Source: TMP-24 sp046348855 (lineage in GTDB: Bacteria > Pseudomonadota > Alphaproteobacteria > Rhodobacterales > Rhodobacteraceae). Taken from it: DNA of 64,000 nt. Below, piece after piece: positions 26,114 through 33,135 of this stretch. Numbering within the stretch: position 1 is the first letter of the stretch; each line of letters starts with the position of its first letter. A program made the translations under genes and the position numbers. The notes below the pieces were generated by a model. The model searched no databases. It was not told where the DNA came from and saw only the letters and a program-made list of their open reading frames with translations. Where the stretch lies: contig JAXMDK010000005.1 in the NCBI GenBank assembly GCA_046348855.1, positions 1 through 64,000 of the forward strand. Reading direction: 5' to 3'.

Positions 26114-26701
26114 ATGCGCAAGGCCAGCATCACCCGCAAGACCGCCGAGACGGAGGTAAGCGTCTCGGTCAACCTCGATGGCGCGGGCCGCTATGAAAAC
26201 CGCACCGGTGTCGGCTTTTTCGACCATATGCTCGACCAGTTGTCGCGCCATTCGCTGATCGACCTGACCGTCGCCGCCAAGGGCGACCTGCACATCGACG
26301 ACCACCACACCGTCGAGGATTGCGGCATCGCGCTCGGGCAGGCGCTGGCGGCGGCCCTGGGCGACAAGCGCGGCATCCGCCGCTATGGCCATTTCAGCCT
26401 GGCGATGGACGATGCGCAGGTGGCCTGCGCGCTCGACCTGTCCGGCCGGCCGTATCTGGTCTGGAACCTCGACTTCCCCACCGCCAAGATCGGCACGTTC
26501 GACACCGAACTGGTGCGCGAATTCTTCCAGGCGCTGTCGACCCACGGCGGCATCACCCTGCATGTCGACCGCGTGCATGGCCTGAACAGCCACCACATCG
26601 CCGAAGCCGCCTTCAAGGCGGTCGCCCGCGCCCTGCGCATGGCGGTCGAAGCTGACCCGCGCCTCGGCGACGCGCTGCCCTCGACCAAGGGGGCGCTGTG
26701 A
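26114..26701 (+). CDS. hisB: Imidazoleglycerol-phosphate dehydratase
   Basis: A 195-residue monofunctional HisB, which dehydrates imidazole glycerol phosphate to imidazole acetol phosphate in histidine synthesis. The two manganese-binding histidine motifs are seen: DDHHTVEDCGIALG (about residues 61-74) and LNSHHIAEAAFKA (about 156-168). GVGFFDHMLDQLSRH lies at the N-terminal side. GCAGGAGAG precedes the start. Its stop overlaps the GTG start of hisH, so the pair is coupled. Confidence 0.97.
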   Translation: MRKASITRKTAETEVSVSVNLDGAGRYENRTGVGFFDHMLDQLSRHSLIDLTVAAKGDLHIDDHHTVEDCGIALGQALAAALGDKRGIRRYGHFSLAMDDAQVACALDLSGRPYLVWNLDFPTAKIGTFDTELVREFFQALSTHGGITLHVDRVHGLNSHHIAEAAFKAVARALRMAVEADPRLGDALPSTKGAL

Positions 26702-27339
26702 GCCTGACGGTCCTAGTCGACTACGACAGCGGCAACCTGCATTCCGCCGCCAAGGCCTTCCAGCGCATGGCCGACGAAACCGGCGCCGGCCAGGTGCTGG
26801 TTTCCTCGCGCCCCGAGGACGTGGCCCGCGCCGACCGCATCGTCCTGCCCGGCGACGGGGCCTTCCCGGCCTGCCGGACGGCACTCGACCGGTTCGGCGG
26901 CCTCTACGAGGCGATCGACGAGGCGGTCAGGCACCGCGGCCGGCCGTTCCTTGGCATCTGCATCGGCATGCAGATGCTGGCCACACGCGGCCATGAATAC
27001 CGGCTGACCGACGGCTTCGGCTGGATCGGCGGCGAGGTGGTGCGCATAGCCCCCACTGATACGCGGCTGAAGGTGCCGCACATGGGCTGGAACGATCTGG
27101 TCATCGACCGGCCGCACCCCGTGCTTGCCGGCATCGAGACCGGCCAGCACGCCTATTTCGTCCATTCCTACCATTTCCGCGTCGCGGACCCGGCGCATCT
27201 TCTGGCCCATTGCGACTATGGCGGACCGATCACCGCCATCGTCGGGCGCGACAACATCGTCGGCGCCCAGTTCCACCCCGAAAAAAGCCAGGCGACCGGC
27301 CTGCGCCTGATCGCCAACTTCCTGGGCTGGCGCCCCTGA
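26698..27339 (+). CDS. hisH: Imidazole glycerol phosphate synthase glutamine amidotransferase subunit
   Basis: A 213-residue HisH, the glutaminase that feeds ammonia to HisF. The catalytic cysteine lies in FLGICIGMQMLA (about residues 81-92), and the His-Glu pair in FHPEKSQATG near residue 195. It starts with GTG at 26698 inside the hisB stop (GTGA). Its partner hisF lies 1.35 kb downstream, after an opposite-strand DUF2147 gene and hisA, so the his genes here are broken into at least two transcripts. Confidence 0.97.
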   Translation: MSLTVLVDYDSGNLHSAAKAFQRMADETGAGQVLVSSRPEDVARADRIVLPGDGAFPACRTALDRFGGLYEAIDEAVRHRGRPFLGICIGMQMLATRGHEYRLTDGFGWIGGEVVRIAPTDTRLKVPHMGWNDLVIDRPHPVLAGIETGQHAYFVHSYHFRVADPAHLLAHCDYGGPITAIVGRDNIVGAQFHPEKSQATGLRLIANFLGWRP

Positions 27340-27342
27340 GCC

Positions 27343-27738
27343 TTACTTCACCCGCGTCCAGTCCGAGGCACGGCAGATCAGCCCGCCCAGCACGCAGCCC
27401 GACACCGAAAGCGTATCGCCGCTGAGCGACATCTTGGAATTGTAGGTCTTGTCGCGGTCCGGCGCCCAGACCTTGCCGCTGCCATAGGTGCCGTCGCCAT
27501 TGGCGACCATGTCCCAGACGATCTGCTTGCCGATATTGTCGGACTGCTTTTCGGCGCCGTTCGATTCGAACGCCTTGATCAGCACCCCGCACAGCTTGTC
27601 GCCGCAGGGCGCGATCTGCACGTAACCGTAGTTGCCGTTGTCGTCGGGCTTGGTCTTCCAGGTGCCCTCCACCAGGTCGCCCGCCCAGGCCGGCGCGGCG
27701 GCAAGAACGGCGGCGGCGGCAAGCATCAGTCGTTTCAT
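27343..27738 (-). CDS. DUF2147 family periplasmic protein
   Basis: A 131-residue exported protein. Residues 1 to about 19 are a signal peptide (KRLMLAAAAVLAAAPAWA). The mature part opens GDLVEGTWKTKPDDNGNYG and holds APCGDKLCGVLI, the two features of DUF2147 proteins. Four cysteines (two in the CGDKLCG region, two near the C-terminus in SGCVLGGLICRAS) could form disulfides. The start at 27738 is preferred because GGGAGG lies six bases upstream, whereas the ATG six bases earlier abuts that site. It is inserted antisense within the his region and ends three bases from the hisH stop. Function unknown. Confidence 0.88.
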   Translation of the reverse strand: MKRLMLAAAAVLAAAPAWAGDLVEGTWKTKPDDNGNYGYVQIAPCGDKLCGVLIKAFESNGAEKQSDNIGKQIVWDMVANGDGTYGSGKVWAPDRDKTYNSKMSLSGDTLSVSGCVLGGLICRASDWTRVK

Positions 27739-27869
27739 GGTCATCCTCCCTCTCTCGCCCTGATGATCCGGCGCGTGCGCCCATCTGACAAGACTGACGT
27801 TGCGTTGCCGCCGCACGCTTGGCAAGGCCCCGTCACTGTGGCAAGACGCAGCCGCTGCAGGAGGCGCGC

Positions 27870-28592
27870 ATGATCCTTTACCCCGCCATCGACCTCAAGG
27901 ACGGCCAGTGCGTCCGGCTGTTGCACGGCGACATGGACAAGGCCACGGTTTTCGGCAACGACCCGGCGGCCCAGGCCCAGCGGTTCGCCGACGCCGGCTG
28001 CGAATGGCTGCATCTCGTCGATCTGAACGGCGCCTTCGCCGGCCGCCCGGTCAATGCCGCCGCGGTCGAGGCGATCCTCGCCCGCGTCAAGGTTCCGGCG
28101 CAGCTCGGCGGCGGCATCCGCGACATGGCGACCATCGACATGTGGCTGTCGAAGGGGCTGGCCCGCGTCATCCTCGGAACCGTGGCGGTCGAGAACCCCG
28201 ATCTGGTGCGCGCGGCCGCCCGCGCCTTCCCCGGCCGGGTCGCGGTCGGCATCGACGCCCGCGACGGGCGGGTGGCGACCAAGGGCTGGGCCACCGAAAC
28301 CGACATGACCGTGACCGACCTCGCCCGCCGGTTCGAGGACGCGGGCGTCGCCGCCCTGATCTACACCGACATCAACCGCGACGGCGCGATGGGCGGCCCG
28401 AACCTCGCCGCGACCGAAGCGCTCGCCCGCGCCGTCTCGATCCCGGTCATCGCCTCGGGCGGCGTCGCCTCGCTCGCCGACCTGATCGCACTCCGCGACA
28501 CCGGCGTCATCGCCGGCGCGATCTCGGGCCGCGCGCTGTATGACGGGGCAATCGACTTGGCGGCGGCACTGGCCGCGCTTAAAGTCGCCTGA
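27870..28592 (+). CDS. hisA: Phosphoribosylformimino-5-aminoimidazole carboxamide ribotide isomerase
   Basis: A 240-residue HisA barrel enzyme of histidine synthesis. The N-terminal catalytic aspartate lies in MILYPAIDLKDGQCVRL, the second in VAVGIDARDG, and the phosphate loops read QLGGGIRD and IASGGVASL. Length and ends fit the family. GCAGGAGG precedes the ATG at 27870. It is followed by a dispersed terminator-like element (28595-28670) and then hisF. Confidence 0.97.
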   Translation: MILYPAIDLKDGQCVRLLHGDMDKATVFGNDPAAQAQRFADAGCEWLHLVDLNGAFAGRPVNAAAVEAILARVKVPAQLGGGIRDMATIDMWLSKGLARVILGTVAVENPDLVRAAARAFPGRVAVGIDARDGRVATKGWATETDMTVTDLARRFEDAGVAALIYTDINRDGAMGGPNLAATEALARAVSIPVIASGGVASLADLIALRDTGVIAGAISGRALYDGAIDLAAALAALKVA

Positions 28593-28594
28593 TG

Positions 28595-28670
28595 TTCTTG
28601 CTGGTCCAAATATCCTCGGGGGTGAATGCGCCGCAGGCGCAGAGGGGGCGGACAGCCCCCTGCCCCCTCA
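28595..28670 (-). repeat. Dispersed Rhodobacteraceae 3'-end element (hairpin plus AT motif)
   Basis: Read on the minus strand, this element is a GC hairpin (AGGGGGC at 28643-28649, loop GGACA, GCCCCCT at 28655-28661), followed by CCCCCGAGGATATTTGGACC and an AGCAAGAA tail (down to 28595). The order hairpin, CCCCCG, AT-rich motif matches the element at 41001-41050 and belongs to a family I know as common near gene ends in Rhodobacteraceae. It occupies nearly all of the hisA-hisF gap, in reverse orientation to the genes, so it is not a simple terminator for hisA. Confidence 0.6.
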
Positions 28671-28689
28671 ACGGCCCGGAACCCCGGAC

Positions 28690-29451
28690 ATGCTGAAAAC
28701 CCGCATCATCCCCTGTCTCGATGTCGCCGATGGCCGGGTGGTCAAGGGCGTGAATTTCGTCAACCTCGTCGACGCCGGCGATCCGGTCGCGGCGGCGCGG
28801 GCCTATGATGCGGCGGGGGCGGACGAGCTCTGCTTTCTCGACATCCACGCCACCCATGAAAACCGCGGCACCATGTTCGATCTGGTCACCCGCACCGCCG
28901 AACAATGCTACATCCCGCTGACGGTCGGCGGCGGCGTGCGCAGCCCCGATGATGTGCGGGCGCTGCTTCTGGCCGGGGCCGACAAGGTCAGCTTCAATTC
29001 CGCCGCCGTCGCCGATCCCGACGTGGTCGCGCAATCCGCCGACCGCTTCGGCAGCCAGTGCATCGTCGTGGCCATCGACGCCCGCACCGTCGCCCCCGGC
29101 CGGTGGGAGATCTTCACCCACGGCGGGCGCAAGCCCACCGGCATCGACGCGGTCGAGTTCGCCCGCACGGTCGAGGCGAAAGGCGCGGGGGAAATCCTCC
29201 TGACCTCAATGGACCGCGACGGCACCCGCGCCGGCTTCAACCTGCCTCTGACCCGCGCCATCGCCGATGCGGTCGACCTGCCGGTCATCGCCTCGGGCGG
29301 GGTCGGCGCGCTCGACCACCTGGTCGAGGGCGTGACCGAAGGCCATGCCTCGGCCGTCCTTGCCGCCTCGATCTTCCATTTCGGCGTCTACACCATCCGC
29401 GAAGCCAAGGAACACATGGCCCGCGCCGGCATCCCGATGAGGCTTTCATGA
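28690..29451 (+). CDS. hisF: Imidazole glycerol phosphate synthase cyclase subunit
   Basis: A 253-residue HisF, the cyclase that receives ammonia from HisH and releases AICAR and imidazole glycerol phosphate. The N-terminal RIIPCLDVADGRVVKGVNF holds the first catalytic aspartate; LTVGGGVRSPDD and IASGGVGALDHL are the phosphate loops. The start at 28690 matches the family; a weak GG-rich region precedes it. The stop overlaps hisE by four bases. Confidence 0.97.
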   Translation: MLKTRIIPCLDVADGRVVKGVNFVNLVDAGDPVAAARAYDAAGADELCFLDIHATHENRGTMFDLVTRTAEQCYIPLTVGGGVRSPDDVRALLLAGADKVSFNSAAVADPDVVAQSADRFGSQCIVVAIDARTVAPGRWEIFTHGGRKPTGIDAVEFARTVEAKGAGEILLTSMDRDGTRAGFNLPLTRAIADAVDLPVIASGGVGALDHLVEGVTEGHASAVLAASIFHFGVYTIREAKEHMARAGIPMRLS

Positions 29452-29759
29452 CCGCGCTCGCCCGCCTTGCCGCCACCATCGCCGCCCGCAGAAACGCCAA
29501 TCCCGAGGGGTCGTGGACGGCGAAGCTGCTGGCCAAAGGCCCGGAAAAATGTGCCGAGAAGTTCGGCGAGGAAGCGGTCGAGGCGATCATCGAGGCGGTC
29601 AGGGGCGACCGCGACCGGCTGACCGCCGAGGCGGCGGACGTGCTCTATCATCTTCTGGTGATGCTGGCCGCCCGCGATGTGACGCTGGCCGATGTCGAGG
29701 CCGAACTCGCCCGCCGCGAAGGCCAGTCCGGCTTGGCCGAAAAGGCGGCGCGCGGCTGA
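29448..29759 (+). CDS. hisE: Phosphoribosyl-ATP pyrophosphatase
   Basis: A 103-residue HisE, which hydrolyses phosphoribosyl-ATP to phosphoribosyl-AMP. The family's nucleotide and metal region is seen in KCAEKFGEEAVEAIIEA and ADVLYHLLVMLAARDV. It is coupled to hisF by an ATGA overlap. The stop lies eight bases from the end of the convergent MATE exporter gene. Confidence 0.96.
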   Translation: MTALARLAATIAARRNANPEGSWTAKLLAKGPEKCAEKFGEEAVEAIIEAVRGDRDRLTAEAADVLYHLLVMLAARDVTLADVEAELARREGQSGLAEKAARG

Positions 29760-29766
29760 ACCGCCG

Positions 29767-31107
29767 TCAGGCCGGCAGATTCCGCTCGATCTGCGGGTAA
29801 AGCCGGCCCAGCGTGATCCCGCGCAGGATCATCAGAAGACCCAGCGCCGCCCAAAGCCCGCTGTTGCCGACCAGGCGCGGCAGCAGGAACAGCACCGGCA
29901 GATAGGCGATCATCGTCAGCACCATCGAATTGCGCATGTCGCGGGTGCGGGTCGCGCCGATGAAGATGCCGTCGAGCATCCAGCAGGCGATCCCCAGAAC
30001 CGGCATCACCGCCACCCACGCCAGCCAGCCGCGCGCCGCCGCCCGGACCTGCGGCTCGGTGGTCAGCAGGTCGATCAACTGCGGCCCCAGCACCAGAAAG
30101 ACCGCGCACAGAAGGACAGCGCCGCCGGCGCCCCACTGGCTGGTCAGGACCGCCGCCTGCCGGAACATTGCCTGCGACCGCTGGCCGACCGCCTGGCCGA
30201 CCAGGCTTTCGGCGGCAAAGGCGAAACCGTCCAGCGCGAAGGCGGTGATTTCGAGGAACTGCAGCAGCACCTGGTTGGCCGCCAGCGTCACGTCGCCGAA
30301 GCGCGCGCCCAGAAAGACGAAGCTGGTGAAGGCCCCCTGCAACAGGATCGAGCGCAGCATGATGTCGCCGTTGACGCTGGCCATGCGCCTGAGCTTGCCG
30401 GCATCGACGATCCGCGCCAGATCGCGCCAGCGGCCCTCGGCAAAGGCCTGCCGGCAGAGCCACAGGCCCAGCGCCAGCCCGCTCCATTCGGCGATCAGCG
30501 TCGCGGTGGCGACCCCCTTGACCCCCCAGCCCAGCCCCAGCACGAACAGGAAATCCAGCCCCATGTTCAGCCCGTTCATCCAAAGCTGGACCGCCAGCAC
30601 CCCGCGCGTGCGCTCCCGCGCGATCAGCCAGCCGGTGACGGCATAGAGCGATATGGTCGCCGGCGCCCCCCAGATGCGGATGGCAAGGTAGGACCGCGCC
30701 AGCGTCTCGACTTCGTCCGACGCCGGCGACACCGCGAAGGCCAGCGCGAAGATCGCGGGCTGGATCAGCACGAACAGCAGCCCTGCCCCCGCGCCGATGG
30801 CCAGCGCCCGCAGCAGGATGGCGCCGGCCTCGGCCTCGTCGCCGGCCCCGGTCGCCTGCGCGGTCAGGCCCGAGGTGCCCATGCGCAGGAAGCCGAACAC
30901 CCAGTAGAAGGTCGCCAGGATCACCGAACCCACGCCCACCGCGCCGATCGGCGCGGCGCGGCCCAGATGGCCGATCACCCCGGTATCGACCGCGCCCAGC
31001 AGCGGCACGGTGGCGTTCGACAGCACGATCGGCAGCGCGATCTTCAGGACCCGGCGATGCGTCAGCGCGCCGGGCTGCGACGGCTGAAGACCGGCCGCCT
31101 CGGTCAT
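29767..31107 (-). CDS. MATE family efflux transporter (DinF-like)
   Basis: A 446-residue membrane protein with about twelve hydrophobic helices in two homologous halves. The first helix region reads LKIALPIVLSNATVPLLGAV, and the sequence DTGVIGHLG with a later GFLRMGTSGLTAQATG is typical of the DinF branch of MATE exporters. It would export cationic or aromatic compounds by proton or sodium antiport. It is the third gene of a tightly coupled minus-strand trio: its ATG overlaps the stop of a thioesterase gene. The functional connection with those thioesterases is unknown. Confidence 0.92.
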   Translation of the reverse strand: MTEAAGLQPSQPGALTHRRVLKIALPIVLSNATVPLLGAVDTGVIGHLGRAAPIGAVGVGSVILATFYWVFGFLRMGTSGLTAQATGAGDEAEAGAILLRALAIGAGAGLLFVLIQPAIFALAFAVSPASDEVETLARSYLAIRIWGAPATISLYAVTGWLIARERTRGVLAVQLWMNGLNMGLDFLFVLGLGWGVKGVATATLIAEWSGLALGLWLCRQAFAEGRWRDLARIVDAGKLRRMASVNGDIMLRSILLQGAFTSFVFLGARFGDVTLAANQVLLQFLEITAFALDGFAFAAESLVGQAVGQRSQAMFRQAAVLTSQWGAGGAVLLCAVFLVLGPQLIDLLTTEPQVRAAARGWLAWVAVMPVLGIACWMLDGIFIGATRTRDMRNSMVLTMIAYLPVLFLLPRLVGNSGLWAALGLLMILRGITLGRLYPQIERNLPA

Positions 31108-31625
31108 GCCGCCCCGCCGCCGTCCGGCATCAGGAAATGCCCGGTCGCCTGGGCGAAAGGCCGGGCGCGGTTGTCCTGCCAGGCCTCGACATGGACCGAG
31201 GCATAGCGCCGGCCCGATCGGTTGACGCGTGCCCGCGCATAGGCGTCGCGCGGCAGGCCGGATCGCAAATAGTCGATGGTGAAGTCGATGGTCTTGGGCA
31301 GGCGTGGCAGCGGCGCTGCGGCCCCGGCCGCCGGGTCGGCGGCGGCGCCCTCCATCTCCTCCCAGATCACCGACCAGCCCAGTTCGATGATCGACGCGAC
31401 CTCGAGAAAGGCCGCGGTCGCCCCGCCGTGCAGCGCCGGCAGCATCGGGTTGCCGATCAGCCGCTCGTCGAACGGCAGGACGGCGGTCAGTTCGTCGCCG
31501 CGCCGGTCAAAGCGGATACCGAGGAAGCGGATATAGGGAACCGCGTCCACCAGCGCCGCCAGCGCCGCATCGCGCCGGCCCCTGACCAGATGCACGGGTT
31601 CCGGCGGCTTGCGGCGTCCGGTCAT
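31104..31625 (-). CDS. PaaI-type hotdog thioesterase, second of pair
   Basis: A 173-residue single hotdog-domain protein. The family core is visible: FDERLIGNPMLPALHGGATAAF (about residues 52-73, the HGG motif region), IIELGWSV, and FTIDYLRSGLPRDAYARARV near the C-terminus. Such enzymes hydrolyse acyl-CoA thioesters, often aromatic ones. An alanine- and proline-rich insert at about residues 92-105 is unusual for so small a domain. It overlaps both neighbours by four bases, so the trio is translated as a unit. Confidence 0.85.
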   Translation of the reverse strand: MTGRRKPPEPVHLVRGRRDAALAALVDAVPYIRFLGIRFDRRGDELTAVLPFDERLIGNPMLPALHGGATAAFLEVASIIELGWSVIWEEMEGAAADPAAGAAAPLPRLPKTIDFTIDYLRSGLPRDAYARARVNRSGRRYASVHVEAWQDNRARPFAQATGHFLMPDGGGAA

Positions 31626-32059
31626 CGCCCCTTCTCCGTCCGCTGTTCCAGCGTGAAGGCGCCGGTCGCCATCGCCACCATCCGGCCCGCATCCTCGTCA
31701 TGGGCGGTCGCCCGCACGAAGGCCACGGTGCGGGTGACGTGATAGCATTCGGCCCGCGCGGTGATCCTTTGCCCGGGGGTCGCCGGCCGCATGTAGTCGA
31801 TCCTGAGGTCCAGCGTCGCGGTGCCGGCCGGCCGCACCGGATGGCTGAGCACCGCCGCCCCGCAGCTTGTGTCCATCAGCGCCGAAACCGCGCCTCCGTG
31901 GATCACCCCGGTTTCCGGATCGCCCACCAGCCGCCGGTCGTAAGGCATCGAGATGACCGCCAGCCCCGGCCCGGTCGCCTCCAGCTCCATGCCCAGATCG
32001 CGGGCATGGGGCAGCGCCTGGATGAATTGCCGCGCGATCCTGAGTTCCTGATCGTCCAC
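31622..32059 (-). CDS. PaaI-type hotdog thioesterase, first of pair
   Basis: A hotdog thioesterase of about 145 residues, paralogous to the following gene. Motifs: YDRRLVGDPETGVIHGGAVS, ALMDTSCGAAVLS, TLDLRIDYMRPATPG. I place the start at the GTG at 32059, which gives the usual family length and leaves a normal promoter gap to the divergent merR gene. A longer reading from the ATG at 32158 would add a basic, non-homologous leader and run almost into that gene. Its stop overlaps the next thioesterase. Confidence 0.8.
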   Translation of the reverse strand: MDDQELRIARQFIQALPHARDLGMELEATGPGLAVISMPYDRRLVGDPETGVIHGGAVSALMDTSCGAAVLSHPVRPAGTATLDLRIDYMRPATPGQRITARAECYHVTRTVAFVRATAHDEDAGRMVAMATGAFTLEQRTEKGR

Positions 32060-32189
32060 CTGATCCGTCCGTTCCTGTGCGCCCCCTTTATTCGGCCTGC
32101 CTCGCCCAAGCGCAAGCCCGCGCAGCGCAGGGGACTTCGCCATTGTCTGATCGGGCATGCGCCACTAGTCTTTGCCGGGGGAGGCCTCG

Positions 32190-32561
32190 ATGCCAGACAA
32201 GCCGATATCGTTCAAGGAGATGTGCGTTCGGTTCGACGTGACGCCGCGAACCCTGCGCTATTACGAATATATCGAGCTTCTGGCCCCCCAGAAGGACGGC
32301 CGCGCCCGGCTTTACGGCCCGCGCGAGATCGCGCGCATGACCCTGATCCTGCGCGGCCGGCGCTTCGGCTTCAGCCTTGAGGAAATCCGCCAGTGGCTGC
32401 TTCTCTACGACCAGAAGGGCACCCGCGAACAGAACCTGGTCTGGATCGACCTGGCCAACCGCCAGTTGGCCGAACTGGAACGCCAGCGCGGCGAGCTTGA
32501 TTCGACCATCGCCGATCTCCGGTCGCTGCGCGACAAAACCCAGGCGAACCTCGACCACTGA
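32190..32561 (+). CDS. MerR-family transcriptional regulator, first of pair
   Basis: A 123-residue MerR regulator with the N-terminal winged helix (FKEMCVRFDVTPRTLRYYEY; RLYGPREIARMTLILRGRRF) and a dimerising coiled coil (LANRQLAELERQRGELDST). There is no cysteine-rich metal loop, which fits regulators of lipid or branched-chain catabolism rather than metal sensors. GGGGGAGG precedes the ATG at 32190. It is followed by a second, clearly homologous merR gene; the two DNA-binding domains share LRGRRFG and SLEEIRQ. Together they probably control the beta-oxidation genes downstream. Confidence 0.9.
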   Translation: MPDKPISFKEMCVRFDVTPRTLRYYEYIELLAPQKDGRARLYGPREIARMTLILRGRRFGFSLEEIRQWLLLYDQKGTREQNLVWIDLANRQLAELERQRGELDSTIADLRSLRDKTQANLDH

Positions 32562-32586
32562 CCCCCGGTCACGCCGCACTTCCGGC

Positions 32587-32601
32587 CTGACGTCTCGTCA
32601 G
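32587..32601. promoter_or_regulatory. Perfect inverted repeat, candidate MerR operator 1
   Basis: CTGACG-TCT-CGTCAG, a perfect six-base inverted repeat with a three-base spacer, in the gap between the two merR genes. It has the same geometry as the repeat at 32618-32632. MerR-type regulators bind such dyads within promoters. No promoter has been mapped. Confidence 0.55.
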
Positions 32602-32617
32602 TCGCAGCCGCGACGTC

Positions 32618-32632
32618 ACGTAACGCTTACGT
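32618..32632. promoter_or_regulatory. Perfect inverted repeat, candidate MerR operator 2
   Basis: ACGTAA-CGC-TTACGT, a perfect six-base inverted repeat with a three-base spacer. It lies 82 bases before the second merR start, in a short AT-richer patch that also holds extra ACGT boxes on both sides (32613-32616 and 32635-32638). This is the best candidate operator for the beta-oxidation promoter. Confidence 0.6.
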
Positions 32633-32713
32633 TCACGTCATCTTCACTTGTAGGCTGCTCCTGTCGCCCCGAAATCTGTGTGCCAGATCGGGTGGCCGAG
32701 GGAGGAAGCCGGA

Positions 32714-33112
32714 ATGACGAGTGAAGAGTTGAAGGGCATTCGCGCCATGTGCGACGAGTTCGACCTGACGCCGCGCACCCTGCGGTTCTACGAACAGAAG
32801 GAACTTCTGTTCCCGATCCGCGAAGGCCAGAAGCGCCTTTATTCGCGCCGCGACCGCGCCCGGCTGAAACTGATCCTGCGCGGCCGGCGCTTCGGCATCA
32901 GCCTCGAGGAAATCCGCCAGTTGCTCGACCTTCACGACCTGGCCGACAAGAAGCACCTGCAACTGCCGCGCACCATCGCCATCGCCGAACGCCGCCTGGC
33001 CGAAATGCGCGACCAGCGCGAAGAGCTCGACCGCGCCATCGCCGACCTGTCCGAACAGCTTGACCTGGCCCGCGCCCTGCTTGGCGGCGACGACCACCAA
33101 AGCGCCGCCTGA
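32714..33112 (+). CDS. MerR-family transcriptional regulator, second of pair
   Basis: A 132-residue MerR regulator: winged helix (MCDEFDLTPRTLRFYEQKEL; KRLYSRRDRARLKLILRGRR), then a coiled coil (RRLAEMRDQREELDRAIAD). It lacks metal-binding cysteines. A GGAGGAA site precedes the ATG at 32714. It is 23 bases upstream of the acyl-CoA dehydrogenase gene and probably co-transcribed with it, so it can be expected to autoregulate through the inverted repeats just upstream. MerR proteins of this kind (for example LiuR) control acyl-CoA catabolism in proteobacteria. Confidence 0.9.
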   Translation: MTSEELKGIRAMCDEFDLTPRTLRFYEQKELLFPIREGQKRLYSRRDRARLKLILRGRRFGISLEEIRQLLDLHDLADKKHLQLPRTIAIAERRLAEMRDQREELDRAIADLSEQLDLARALLGGDDHQSAA

Positions 33113-33135
33113 CCTATCACCAGAAAGGACCCGCC

